A DNA stretch of 64,000 nt from positions 1-64,000 of the forward strand of contig CALGGR010000149.1 in assembly GCA_937915755.1 (NCBI GenBank), written 5' to 3'. Both the position numbers and the translations under genes were made by a program. This DNA comes from an uncultured Fretibacterium sp. (lineage in GTDB: Bacteria; Synergistota; Synergistia; Synergistales; Aminobacteriaceae). Of this stretch, positions 7,115-14,857 are shown piece after piece (within the stretch, counting starts at the first letter, position 1; the number at the start of each line of letters is the position of its first letter). The notes under the pieces were generated by a model that worked only from the letters and a program-made list of their open reading frames with translations, did not search any database and was not told where the DNA came from.

Positions 7115-9607
7115 TTAACCCTTAACCACTATATTGACCAGCTTGTCGGGAACTGCGATGACCTTCACGATTTCCTTGCCCGCAATCTTTCCGGCTACGA
7201 ACTCTTCGGCCATTATGCTTTTCGCAAGTTCGTCCTTGTCCATTCCGGCAGGTCGCTCGAACTTCCCGCGCATCTTCCCGTTAATCTGCACAACAACCGT
7301 AACGCTGTCCTGAACCATTGCCGACTCGTCTGCTTCCGGCCATGCTTCAAGGCAAAGCATACTCTCGTGTCCCAGCATCTCCCATAATTCTTCGGTGATG
7401 TGAGGGCAGAAAGGCGATAAGCAGTTCAGCAGAACGTCAACGGCCTCACGCTTCAATTCCCACGCTTCGGGCGAGTCGTCATTGAGTGAGTACACCGCGT
7501 TGGTAAGCTCCATGAGGCGGGCTATTGCGGTGTTGAACTGCTTTTCAACCGCTATATCGTCCGTTACGCTCTTGATAGTCGTGTGAATCCTCCGCTTCAA
7601 GTCCCTAAGTGCCGAGCCTTTAACCTCGTTCATAGGAATGATTTTCCCGTACTTTCTGAGATTCTCCGCGTTCTCCTCAACGTAACGCCACACTCGATTC
7701 AAGAATCTGTGCGCACCCTCGACGTTCCTGTCTGACCAGTCCAAATCGTTGTTCGGCGGTGCGGCAAAAAGTATGAACAGTCGAATCGTGTCAGCCCCGT
7801 ACTTCTTAACCATCTCTGTGGGGTCTACGGTGTTTCCGAGAGACTTTGACATCTTCGCGCCGTCCTTGATTACCATTCCCTGAGTGAGAAGGCGCGTGAA
7901 AGGCTCGCGGGCTTCTGTGAGACCTATATCAGTGAGGAATTTTGCGAAGAATCGGGCATATATCAAATGTAGACATGCGTGTTCGATTCCGCCGATGTAT
8001 TGGTCAACAGGCATCCAGTAATCCACGTCCTCCTTGTGGAACGGTGCATCATCACAGCCGGGCGAGCAGTACCTGTCGAAGTACCATGACGAGCAGAAGA
8101 ACGTATCCATAGTATCAGCCTCACGCCTCGCCGGGCCTCCGCAATGAGGGCATGTCGTGTTGAGGAAGTCAGGAAGGTCGAGCAATGGTGAATGTCCAAC
8201 TTCTTTGACCTCGACATCTTCTGGAAGCCTCACGGGTAACTGGTCTTCTGGAACTGGAACAACCCCGCATTTCTCGCAATACACGAAAGGAATCGGAGTT
8301 CCCCAATATCTTTGACGCGAAATCAGCCAGTCTCGGAGTTTGAAGTTCACCTCGCGCTTGCAGAAACCTTCCTTCTCGCCCCAATCTATCATGGCCGGAA
8401 TTGCTTCGGATGTCTTCATGCCGTCGAATTTTCCGGAATTGCAGGCTATTCCGTCATCCTCAAAAGCGTGAGCCATAGTTGCACCGTCAAGAACCGTACC
8501 GTCAGCAGGATTGATGACAGGAATAATGTCAATGTCATACTTCCTCGCAAAATCGAAGTCCCTTCCGTCATGCGCAGGAACACCCATAATCGCGCCCGTT
8601 CCGTAGTCGATGAGGATATAATTTGCGACCCAGATTGGAATCTTCTTGCCGTTCACGGGGTTGATCCCGAAGAAAGGAGTCTTGAAGCCGAGTTTTTCCG
8701 CGCCCGCGTCTGAACGTTCGATTGATGACTGGGAGGCAACCTGCTTCACGAAAGCGTCAAGTTTCGTGGCATCATCGGGGGACATTGAAGCTTTCATTTT
8801 CCGGACTAACTCATGTTCGGGGGCAAGCGCTATGAACGTAACGCCGTAAATCGTGTCGAACCTCGTCGTAAACGCCTCAAGCTCGTAGTCAAGCTCTGGA
8901 ATCTTGAACGAAAGCCTCGCGCCTTCAGAGCGTCCAATCCAGTTCGTCTGCATTATACGGACACGCCGGGGCCAGCCTTCAGCAAGCTCCTTCTCAATGT
9001 CATCGAGTAATTCTTGAGCATAATCTGTAATCTTGATGAACCACTGCTTTAGATTCTTTTTGTGGACGGGGTTTCCGCATCTCCAGCAGCCTCCGTCAAC
9101 AACCTGCTCATTCGCAAGGACAGTCCCGCAAGTATCGCACCAATTCACGGGGGCTTCCTTCTGGTAGACGATCCCGCGCTTGTACATCTGGAGGAATATC
9201 CATTGGTTCCAGCGGTAATATTCGGGAAGACAGGTTATTGCCTCGCGCCTCCAGTCGTAGCTGTAACCCATCCGCTTTAACTGCTCGGTCATGTAGGCGA
9301 TATTAGAGAGCGTCCAATCGTGTGGCTTTGTCTTGAACTTTATGGCGGCGTTCTCAGCGGGCATTCCGAAAGAGTCGAAGCCGATTGTGTAGAGTACGTT
9401 TTTGCCGTTCTTGCGGTGGAAGCGGGCAAGCAAGTCTCCGATTGAATAGTTTCGGATATGTCCCATGTGAAGCGCGCCGGAAGGGTATGGGAACATTTCG
9501 AGGCAGAAGAATTTTTCGCGGGAAGGGTCAGTGTGAGACTCGAAGCAATGGGAAGTGTTCCAGCGTTCCTGCCATTTTGATTCTATGTCTGTGAAATTGT
9601 AGGGCAT
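7115..9607 (-). CDS. leuS: Leucyl-tRNA synthetase
   Basis: An 830-residue class I aminoacyl-tRNA synthetase that charges tRNA-Leu in the cytoplasm. The HIGH signature is HMGH at 47-50 within FPYPSGALHMGHIRNY. The KMSKS loop is intact at about residue 585 as KMSKSLGNTVDP. Cys pairs typical of the zinc-binding regions are present (CDTCGTV, CWRCGNP, CEKCGVV, CPHCGG). The editing domain contains TRFDTIYGVTF. The C-terminal MRGKFERPAG region is normal, and the length is as expected. No T-box is seen upstream. The leader is short and contains a hairpin around the ribosome binding site. Confidence 0.97.
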   Translation of the reverse strand: MPYNFTDIESKWQERWNTSHCFESHTDPSREKFFCLEMFPYPSGALHMGHIRNYSIGDLLARFHRKNGKNVLYTIGFDSFGMPAENAAIKFKTKPHDWTLSNIAYMTEQLKRMGYSYDWRREAITCLPEYYRWNQWIFLQMYKRGIVYQKEAPVNWCDTCGTVLANEQVVDGGCWRCGNPVHKKNLKQWFIKITDYAQELLDDIEKELAEGWPRRVRIMQTNWIGRSEGARLSFKIPELDYELEAFTTRFDTIYGVTFIALAPEHELVRKMKASMSPDDATKLDAFVKQVASQSSIERSDAGAEKLGFKTPFFGINPVNGKKIPIWVANYILIDYGTGAIMGVPAHDGRDFDFARKYDIDIIPVINPADGTVLDGATMAHAFEDDGIACNSGKFDGMKTSEAIPAMIDWGEKEGFCKREVNFKLRDWLISRQRYWGTPIPFVYCEKCGVVPVPEDQLPVRLPEDVEVKEVGHSPLLDLPDFLNTTCPHCGGPARREADTMDTFFCSSWYFDRYCSPGCDDAPFHKEDVDYWMPVDQYIGGIEHACLHLIYARFFAKFLTDIGLTEAREPFTRLLTQGMVIKDGAKMSKSLGNTVDPTEMVKKYGADTIRLFILFAAPPNNDLDWSDRNVEGAHRFLNRVWRYVEENAENLRKYGKIIPMNEVKGSALRDLKRRIHTTIKSVTDDIAVEKQFNTAIARLMELTNAVYSLNDDSPEAWELKREAVDVLLNCLSPFCPHITEELWEMLGHESMLCLEAWPEADESAMVQDSVTVVVQINGKMRGKFERPAGMDKDELAKSIMAEEFVAGKIAGKEIVKVIAVPDKLVNIVVKG

Positions 9608-9621
9608 GAATGAAAAATTTA

Positions 9622-9660
9622 CCTCCGAATTAGAATTTTATGATTTACGGAGGAATTATA
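9622..9660 (-). promoter_or_regulatory. leuS promoter -10 box and ribosome-binding-site hairpin
   Basis: On the minus strand a TATAAT (9660-9655) is followed at once by CCTCCG (9653-9648) and, 20 bases later, by CGGAGG (9627-9622). The second arm carries the leuS Shine-Dalgarno, which lies about 13-14 bases from the ATG. Folding would hide the ribosome binding site. Confidence 0.5.
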
Positions 9661-9829
9661 CAGCAACTTGACAGAGGCGGGGTTCAAGGAATGGTGCTTG
9701 CGTGATGTAAGTGCGTCAATGTGCGGATTGACAGCATCATCTGAGATTACTTGTTCAGCATCAAGGCTGAGAAATTCACGAAACTTGTTGATATCTACCT
9801 ATGTGGGGTAGTTGAGTGTGAATATCGCT

Positions 9830-9956
9830 GACAATAAGTTTAAGCATGAGGGCAAAAGTTCCCCTAGAAGCACCCGTACCTGTTTCTGTATACTACAGGC
9901 AGTCTGGCCTATTGAGACGGCTGGATTCACTCGGCTTTAGCCGTGTAAGGATTCAC
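9830..9956 (+). mobile_element. Relic of an IS200/IS605-family right end
   Basis: The stretch from 9661 to 10027 has no convincing gene. Near its end TTCACTCGGCTTTAGCCGTG (hairpin CGGCT-TT-AGCCG at 9932-9943) followed by GATTCAC resembles the terminal hairpin of TnpB-carrying IS200/IS605 elements. The upstream 80 bases give short frames such as PLEAPVP that recall TnpB C-termini but are broken. No partner left end or transposase was found. Nothing else is visible in 9661-9829. Confidence 0.35.
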
Positions 9957-10027
9957 ATTGGGGAATTGCGATTATTATTCTCCGGATGTACTTGCTGAAA
10001 GAAAGCAGGTTTACAAAACTCTAATAA

Positions 10028-10648
10028 ATGGATACAATTTTTCTCATCATGTTAGAACTCAGGAAGAAATACAAATCAGGAAGCGTATTAGAAATTTTGC
10101 AGGAGGCCATATTATCCGGCGACCTTCAGGGAGGAACAATCATCACTCAGACCGAGCTTGCAATGTCGCTTGAAGTCTCCCGAATGCCTGTACGTGAGGC
10201 GTTGATCTCGCTTGAGTATCAGGGGCTGACCGAGAGGCTTCCCGGCCAGCACGTCAGGATTACCACACTCAATGACGAATATATACGCTCAATATTCACT
10301 GACATGGGGATAATTGAGGCTGAGGCGGTGAAGGAGCTTTCTGCGGAAAAACTAATGTCCCTCTCAATGTGCGAAAGGCAGACAGATTTTCACAGAACGT
10401 TACGGAGATATGTCGCCGTGCCTTTGAGGAGGAAATTTCTCGAAGCCATCACGGAGATATACCTTCCTTTTGTTCTGAGACGGTGCGGGAATGCCGCTAA
10501 TATTGACGCTGTATTCGGGAACTTGCTCTCGGCGTTGAAATATCCGTTGGACATGGGAATGATACGCTCTTGCTACGCGGTTTACAGCGAGGTGCTTTCA
10601 GGCGGACTAATAAGGATACGGAGGAGAAGTACACATGTTAAATCTTAG
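10028..10648 (+). CDS. GntR-family transcriptional regulator (first of an overlapping pair)
   Basis: A 206-residue protein. Residues 15-80 form a GntR winged helix, with VLEILQEAILSGDLQGG, TELAMSLEVSRMPVREALISL and a LPGQHVRIT wing. The rest is a short, altered FCD-like helical domain (QTDFHRTLRRYV), smaller than usual, so effector binding may be changed or lost. The start is uncertain: ATG 10028 and ATG 10049 are in frame and neither has a strong ribosome binding site. Its last 14 bases overlap the next GntR gene, implying coupled translation and perhaps heterodimers. No regulated operon adjoins, and the IS relic lies upstream. Confidence 0.75.
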   Translation: MDTIFLIMLELRKKYKSGSVLEILQEAILSGDLQGGTIITQTELAMSLEVSRMPVREALISLEYQGLTERLPGQHVRITTLNDEYIRSIFTDMGIIEAEAVKELSAEKLMSLSMCERQTDFHRTLRRYVAVPLRRKFLEAITEIYLPFVLRRCGNAANIDAVFGNLLSALKYPLDMGMIRSCYAVYSEVLSGGLIRIRRRSTHVKS

Positions 10649-11270
10649 GCCGGTTAAGATGATGCCGGTACGTGAACAGGCAGCTTCATCGTTGCGCGAG
10701 GCGATAATAACTCAGAAGATAAAGCAGGGTGAGACGCTTGCTCTTGAGTCGACGGCCAGGGCACTCGGGATTTCGGTCACGCCTGTGAGGGAGGCGTTCC
10801 AGATTTTGGCGAGGGACGGGCTTATTGAGCTTGCACAGAATCGCGGGGCTGTCGTTCTCGGAATGAGCGCGAAGAATATCCGTGAACACTATCAGATTCG
10901 CGCGGCATTGGAGGCTGAGGCTTGCAGGATTGTCTGCGAGAACGGTGCAGACTTGTCAGAAGTTGAACGCTGCGTGAATCATTTGGTGAGCCTTGACGCT
11001 GAGAATTACGGGGATTTGAATCAGTCATTTCACTATAATATCTGGCTTGCGTCAGGAAATTCGAGGCTCGTGAATATGCTTGGTGAATTGTGGAACGGTC
11101 TTTCTATGGGACTTCGGACGACCAAAAACGAGTACGCAAAGAAATCACGGGCTGAACACGAGAATATATATTCGATGCTCAAGGCTCGCGATTCTGAAGG
11201 TGCGTCAAAGGCGATGCGTGGGCATATTCTTAGGAGTATGGAGGATATGCTGACGCGCTATGTAGCATGA
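10635..11270 (+). CDS. GntR/FCD-family transcriptional regulator (second of the pair)
   Basis: A 211-residue regulator with an N-terminal winged helix at about 10-75 (REAIITQKIKQGETL, LESTARALGISVTPVREAF). A complete FCD ligand domain follows at about 85-205. Expected metal or ligand residues are present: Asp and His in GDLNQSFHYNIW, His in AEHENIYSML, and His in AMRGHILRSM. Relatives sense small carboxylates or sugar acids and repress catabolic operons. It starts within the first GntR gene (14-base overlap) behind an ACGGAGGAG ribosome binding site. Downstream lies only a decayed gene, so the original target operon may have been lost. Confidence 0.85.
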   Translation: MLNLRPVKMMPVREQAASSLREAIITQKIKQGETLALESTARALGISVTPVREAFQILARDGLIELAQNRGAVVLGMSAKNIREHYQIRAALEAEACRIVCENGADLSEVERCVNHLVSLDAENYGDLNQSFHYNIWLASGNSRLVNMLGELWNGLSMGLRTTKNEYAKKSRAEHENIYSMLKARDSEGASKAMRGHILRSMEDMLTRYVA

Positions 11271-11273
11271 TGA

Positions 11274-11567
11274 CAAAAGAAAATCGCTGATGCTTGGCTT
11301 GCTAAAGCTGGATTCAGAAGCCCTGACAAAATTATAGTTGCGGAAATTAAGGGCAAAATCACCGAAAAAGGCGAGCAATTACAGTCAAAAGCAGAGGAAA
11401 TAAAAAGCGAGGTAACAGAAAGCATATCCGGCAAAGAAAAGGAACTCCACGCCAAAGCTTAGGGAATCAGGGACAAGGTAGCAAATAGCATAGTGGAAGC
11501 AGGTAATGGTCTTCAAGAAAAAGCTGAGGAAATCAAAGGCAAAGTACTCGGGAAGACTAACGGTTAA
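11274..11567 (+). pseudogene. Remnant of a charged helical-repeat (LEA-like) protein gene
   Basis: Right after the GntR stop a frame reads KKIADAWLAKAGFRSPDKI, then KGKITEKGEQLQSKAEEIKS and SGKEKELHAKA. It hits an amber TAG at about 11459-11461 and continues in frame as GIRDKVANSIVE and LQEKAEEIKGKVLGKTNG to a TAA at 11567. The repeated K-A-E-E-I-K units resemble LEA-like or coiled-coil stress proteins. No start codon precedes the TAG. The frame is therefore a 5'-truncated relic with a nonsense mutation. A strong terminator follows it immediately. Confidence 0.6.
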
Positions 11568-11577
11568 TGAAGAAATT

Positions 11578-11610
11578 AACGGGAGGCATAACGATAATGC
11601 TTCCCGTTTT
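11578..11610 (+). terminator. Strong bidirectional terminator between the GntR region and mrp
   Basis: AACGGGAGGCAT pairs almost perfectly with ATGCTTCCCGTT, followed by T4 on the plus strand. The convergent mrp gene ends at 11622, so it probably serves both strands. Confidence 0.75.
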
Positions 11611-11621
11611 CGTGAATAATG

Positions 11622-12440
11622 CTAAATCTTACTCAGTGCCTCAACCAGTCTATCGAGATATTTCACAGCGCCGGACTCCTCAATCTTCCCAGAGTCGCAA
11701 AGCCCGGAAAGTCCCGGCATCATTGGCATCTGAGCCGTCGCTTTAATCCCGTTCTCACTTGCTACAGTCTTAAGATGACTCTCGCCGAAGATGTAATGCT
11801 TCTTCCCGCAGTCAGGACACTCAAAGTATGACATGTTCTCGACAATCCCAAGGACGGGGATGTTCATTATTCCGGCCATGTTGAGAGCCTTTGCTACGAT
11901 CATTCCTACAAGCTCCTGCGGCGTTGTAACAATCACGATTCCCTTCAGTGGTAATGACTGGAACACCGTCAAAGGAACATCGCCTGTTCCGGGCGGCATG
12001 TCAACGAACATGAAATCCGTCCTTCCCCAGTCAACTTCCTCCCAGAACTGCTGAAGCACACCTCCGAGTACCGGGCCTCTCCATACAACGGGCTGTGTCT
12101 CGTCAGGAAGGCAAAGGTTCATTGAGATCATCTTCGTTCCGTTCTTGCTGACTGCTGGCTGAATCATATGGCCGTCCGACAATACGCCGTCCTTAATCCC
12201 GAACATCTTGGGGATTGACGGCCCTGTAATATCCGCGTCGAGAATTGCGGTCTTGTAGCCCTTCGCGTTCATGGCGCAGGCTAGAAGCCCAGTAACTAGA
12301 GATTTCCCGACACCTCCCTTTCCGCTTACGACTCCGATTACGTTCTTGACACCAGGATTTGGCGCGAACATTAGGGACTCGGCCGTGCGTTCTCCGCATG
12401 ATGAGCCGCAATGCTCGCAGTCATGGTTACAGCTTGACAT
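11622..12440 (-). CDS. mrp: Mrp/ApbC-type P-loop ATPase, Fe-S cluster carrier
   Basis: A 272-residue MRP/NBP35-family protein. It has an N-terminal Cys-rich segment (CNHDCEHCGSSCG at 4-16), a deviant P-loop GKGGVGKS at 40-47, LDADITGPSIPKMFG at about 70, and FMFVDMPPGTGD at about 145. A CPDC pair near 215 is expected to hold a bridging [4Fe-4S] cluster in the dimer. Such proteins carry or load iron-sulfur clusters onto apo-enzymes in the cytoplasm. The SD is AAGGGGG. It follows the uridine phosphorylase gene by five bases on the same strand, so they form an operon. Confidence 0.9.
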   Translation of the reverse strand: MSSCNHDCEHCGSSCGERTAESLMFAPNPGVKNVIGVVSGKGGVGKSLVTGLLACAMNAKGYKTAILDADITGPSIPKMFGIKDGVLSDGHMIQPAVSKNGTKMISMNLCLPDETQPVVWRGPVLGGVLQQFWEEVDWGRTDFMFVDMPPGTGDVPLTVFQSLPLKGIVIVTTPQELVGMIVAKALNMAGIMNIPVLGIVENMSYFECPDCGKKHYIFGESHLKTVASENGIKATAQMPMMPGLSGLCDSGKIEESGAVKYLDRLVEALSKI

Positions 12441-12445
12441 TATAG

Positions 12446-13204
12446 TTATTCCCCCTTCTTGTCATATTCTATCAGCTTTGACAATGCCCGAACCGCTACA
12501 CGTATTCCTCTTTCTGTGTCGAAATTGTCGGGGTCAATCAAACCGGCTGACTCGCGCTCCTGATTCCATATGACATTGAGGACGCTCCCGCACTTTACGC
12601 CCAATGAAGAAGCCACAACGAAAAGTGTCGCCGACTCCATTTCGCTCGCTAGGACTCCGAGTCTCTTCCATGCCTCCCACTTTCCGAGAAGCTCATGTGA
12701 TACCGGCATTCTATTTGGGCTGTGCTGACCGTAGAATGAGTCTTTGCTTTGAACAATGCCAGCGTGCCAAATTTCACCGAGTTCCTGAGCTGAGTCAACC
12801 AAAGCCCTGACGACCTCGAAATCTGCCGCCGCTGGAAACTCTATCGGAGCATATTCGCGGCTTGTACCGTCGATTCTTATTGCGGACGTTGCGATTACGA
12901 TGTCCGAGCTTTTAACGTCCATGTGAATCCCCCCGCAAGTCCCGACGCGAATGAAAGTTTTTACGCCGATTGCTGAAAGTTCTTCCATTGCTATTGCTGC
13001 TGAAGGGCCTCCGATTCCTGTTGATGTTACGAGGACGCGCTCACCGCTGAGAGTCCCTGACCACGTCGTGAACTCACGGTTGCTTGCTACAAAATTAGGG
13101 TTGTCGAAGTGCTTTGCTATTTTCTCACAGCGTCCTGGGTCTCCGGGAAGAATGCAGAATTTACCTGCGTCGTTTTCATCGAGTGATATGTGATACTGTT
13201 TCAT
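12446..13204 (-). CDS. udp: Uridine phosphorylase family nucleoside phosphorylase
   Basis: A 252-residue protein of the PNP/UDP phosphorylase family, which splits uridine with phosphate to uracil and ribose 1-phosphate. FCILPGDPGRCEKIAKHFD at 17-35 holds the phosphate-binding Gly and Arg. TSTGIGGPSAAIAMEEL at about 60-76 and RVGTCGGI at about 87 follow. The ribose-binding SEMESATLFVVA comes at about 195. The length suits UdP. The exact base preference (uridine, or uridine and thymidine) is inferred from overall similarity. It lies one base from the EVE-like gene and five from mrp, on the same strand. Confidence 0.88.
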   Translation of the reverse strand: MKQYHISLDENDAGKFCILPGDPGRCEKIAKHFDNPNFVASNREFTTWSGTLSGERVLVTSTGIGGPSAAIAMEELSAIGVKTFIRVGTCGGIHMDVKSSDIVIATSAIRIDGTSREYAPIEFPAAADFEVVRALVDSAQELGEIWHAGIVQSKDSFYGQHSPNRMPVSHELLGKWEAWKRLGVLASEMESATLFVVASSLGVKCGSVLNVIWNQERESAGLIDPDNFDTERGIRVAVRALSKLIEYDKKGE

Positions 13205-13205
13205 G

Positions 13206-13715
13206 TTAATCTCCGATAGTTTTCAACGCGTCTTCTAAGATCCTAATTACGCGAGCGTCGGATTGCTTCTTTATCGCAATTTCTAGAATGAAAGCAGCGT
13301 GCTCCTTGGCAAGATTACACATGTATTGGCGTTTCCCCTCACCGTTGATATCAAAAGCACTTCCATCAACATGATGCTCACTCAACCATTCAGAATGTTC
13401 TTTAATGTTCAAGGGGGTATCGAAGTCGTAATAATACACGTCAACCCTATACCCATCATCGTTCCATTTCACTTTAGTCCTAGCTGCCACGAGCTCTTGA
13501 GGCTGGTTAGATTCGTAGCAATCAGACTCTACGATGCTAATGGCCATGATTTTCCTCTTGACGCTATGAAGAATATAATCTCCCTTACGTATCTCGGTCA
13601 TTCTGGTATATCCGGCATTTTTCCAGCCCCTTTTGTTCAACTTCGGTGCCCATACGCATCCCCCAGCTCTTTCCTCTTTGTAAGTTTGGCTTTGATCTAC
13701 ATAGAAAATGGACAA
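13206..13715 (-). CDS. Stand-alone EVE/YTH-like domain protein
   Basis: A 169-residue protein from a TTG at 13715. This start is preferred because AAGGAG lies eight to eleven bases before it and a TATAAT (13757-13752) would place the transcript start just upstream. A longer frame to 13778 would begin ahead of that -10 box. The sequence FYVDQSQTYKEERAGGCVW, then PKLNKRGWKNAGY, then RKGDYILHSVKRKIMAISIV and DCYESNQP resembles the EVE-like domains fused to HNH or McrB-type restriction proteins that read modified bases. Here there is no nuclease. The C-terminal half contains YRVDVYYYDFDTPLNI and an all-helical tail. The family assignment is from motif resemblance only. Confidence 0.6.
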   Translation of the reverse strand: MSIFYVDQSQTYKEERAGGCVWAPKLNKRGWKNAGYTRMTEIRKGDYILHSVKRKIMAISIVESDCYESNQPQELVAARTKVKWNDDGYRVDVYYYDFDTPLNIKEHSEWLSEHHVDGSAFDINGEGKRQYMCNLAKEHAAFILEIAIKKQSDARVIRILEDALKTIGD

Positions 13716-13751
13716 CAGTTCTTTCTCTCCTTTAAGAGCAAATGTGGACAT

Positions 13752-13757
13752 ATTATA
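13752..13757 (-). promoter_or_regulatory. -10 box ahead of the EVE-like gene
   Basis: A perfect minus-strand TATAAT lies about 36 bases before the TTG start at 13715. No clear -35. The plus-strand exported-protein gene starts only 38 bases away on the other side, so the two promoters overlap. Confidence 0.4.
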
Positions 13758-13795
13758 GTCTTTGCCATAAAATATCAAATACAGAGGTGATGGTG

Positions 13796-14439
13796 ATGAA
13801 GAAAAGGAAAAAAGTCTTATTCTTGACGTTTGGGATTGTCATTTTATTGATTATTGTAGCCAGTGCTACCTCACAATATTGGGGCAAGCTGTCGTTCAAA
13901 ACGCAAAACACAAAAGGCAAATTCTTCAAAATTAACCTCTTGGGAGAGCCTCAGGAGACTCTTTCACTATTGAGCCAGTCATAGAGAATCTCGGAACGGA
14001 AGATATATGCTGTTTCATAACGATAAGGATGCGTAGGGTGTCAAACAATACGCCAGCTTTCTCATTATCCATTTATGATCCAGACTACTGGCAATTTATA
14101 AAGCAGGAGAACTTTGAACGAGAAGATAAAAACATGTGCACTCTGATATATGCTTACAGCTACTACAAAGGCGGATACTCTCAAGGCGTAAATTTACGGA
14201 GTTTACAGATGGAAATCTTATCTCCTGGATTGAGCACACCTAAGCTTACTGATAGAATGACTTTATCAGTGGGATTAACTGATTTCAGCATGTTTGATAA
14301 TGATGACGTCAATGTTGTCGTGAGCGGTATAGGGGTAGCATTATCGCAGTTGGGAGATATTTCAACCGACCCCGAATCTGTATGGGGTTTGTACCTTACT
14401 ATGAACGGCGACGATGAGGATGAGTATACCGATTTCTAG
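13796..14439 (+). pseudogene. Exported TasA/camelysin-like protein, one-base frameshift
   Basis: Starting at ATG 13796 (GAGGTG six bases upstream) the frame encodes MKKRKKVLFLTFGIVILLII, an uncleaved-type or SipW-type signal helix, then ATSQYWGKLSFKTQN. It stops at 13984. Shifting frame near 13949, as if one base were missing after GGGAGAG, restores GEASGDSFTIEPVIENLGTE and continues without break to 14439. The joined protein would be about 214 residues. A short beta-rich domain after such a signal, with a D-x-F-x-x-x-P-x-I-x-N-x-G-T pattern, resembles TasA/camelysin-type secreted proteins. The resemblance is modest. No slippery heptamer is present, so a true deletion or a sequencing error is more likely than programmed frameshifting. 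Confidence 0.55.
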
Positions 14440-14857
14440 ATCACTTTCATCTCCTTATGTCTGTAGTATCACTGTAGCGATTGTTTTGATATGTAGCATA
14501 GATATTGCATATGCGTCAGACTTTTGGACAGTTAAAGAATTTGTAACTCAGAACATAAAAGCAAGTATCATCGAGGATGACTTTTCACATATAGGGGAAT
14601 ACAAAGACAGTGATGAATATGTTGGACATAGTACCTCCCCCGTTGTTCTGCGGCAAGAAAATGGCACTTTCACCACAATAGATACAAGTGATGACAACTA
14701 CGTAGAAAGTGTGATGTCGTCAATCAGTTTCGACATTTCTGACATACTTGAGAAATACGACACAGTTGAGATAACTCTTAAAGGTGCAAATTCAACTGTG
14801 TCAGCAGATATTATTGACAACGATGAAGACCTGATCCGATACATTATCCTCAAATAA
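14420..14857 (+). CDS. Hypothetical exported protein, neighbour and possible paralogue of the frameshifted gene
   Basis: A 145-residue protein. Its start overlaps the end of the upstream gene (ATG 14414 or 14420). A signal-like segment SITVAIVLICSIDIAYA at about 15-31 is followed by SDFWTVKEFVTQNIKASI. That echoes the SQYWGKLSFKTQNTKGKF start of the upstream mature protein, so the two may be diverged tandem copies. The remainder is acidic and rich in beta-prone stretches (FDISDILEKYDTVEITLKG). No catalytic motif is visible. The last eight bases overlap the convergent feoB gene. I do not recognise the family, and secretion is inferred from the N-terminus. Confidence 0.6.
   Translation: MSIPISRSLSSPYVCSITVAIVLICSIDIAYASDFWTVKEFVTQNIKASIIEDDFSHIGEYKDSDEYVGHSTSPVVLRQENGTFTTIDTSDDNYVESVMSSISFDISDILEKYDTVEITLKGANSTVSADIIDNDEDLIRYIILK

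Noticed and set aside
9608..9760. T-box leader for leuS
   Set aside because: The space between the -10 box and the leuS start is only about 50 bases, too short for a T-box. Only the ribosome-binding-site hairpin is present.
9958..10173. A plus-strand frame that overlaps the start of the first GntR gene
   Set aside because: It shares sequence with the GntR gene in another phase, lacks a ribosome binding site and has no family pattern.
13940..13990. Programmed -1 ribosomal frameshift at the exported-protein gene
   Set aside because: No slippery heptamer of X XXY YYZ type and no strong downstream stem lie at the junction. A missing base explains it better.
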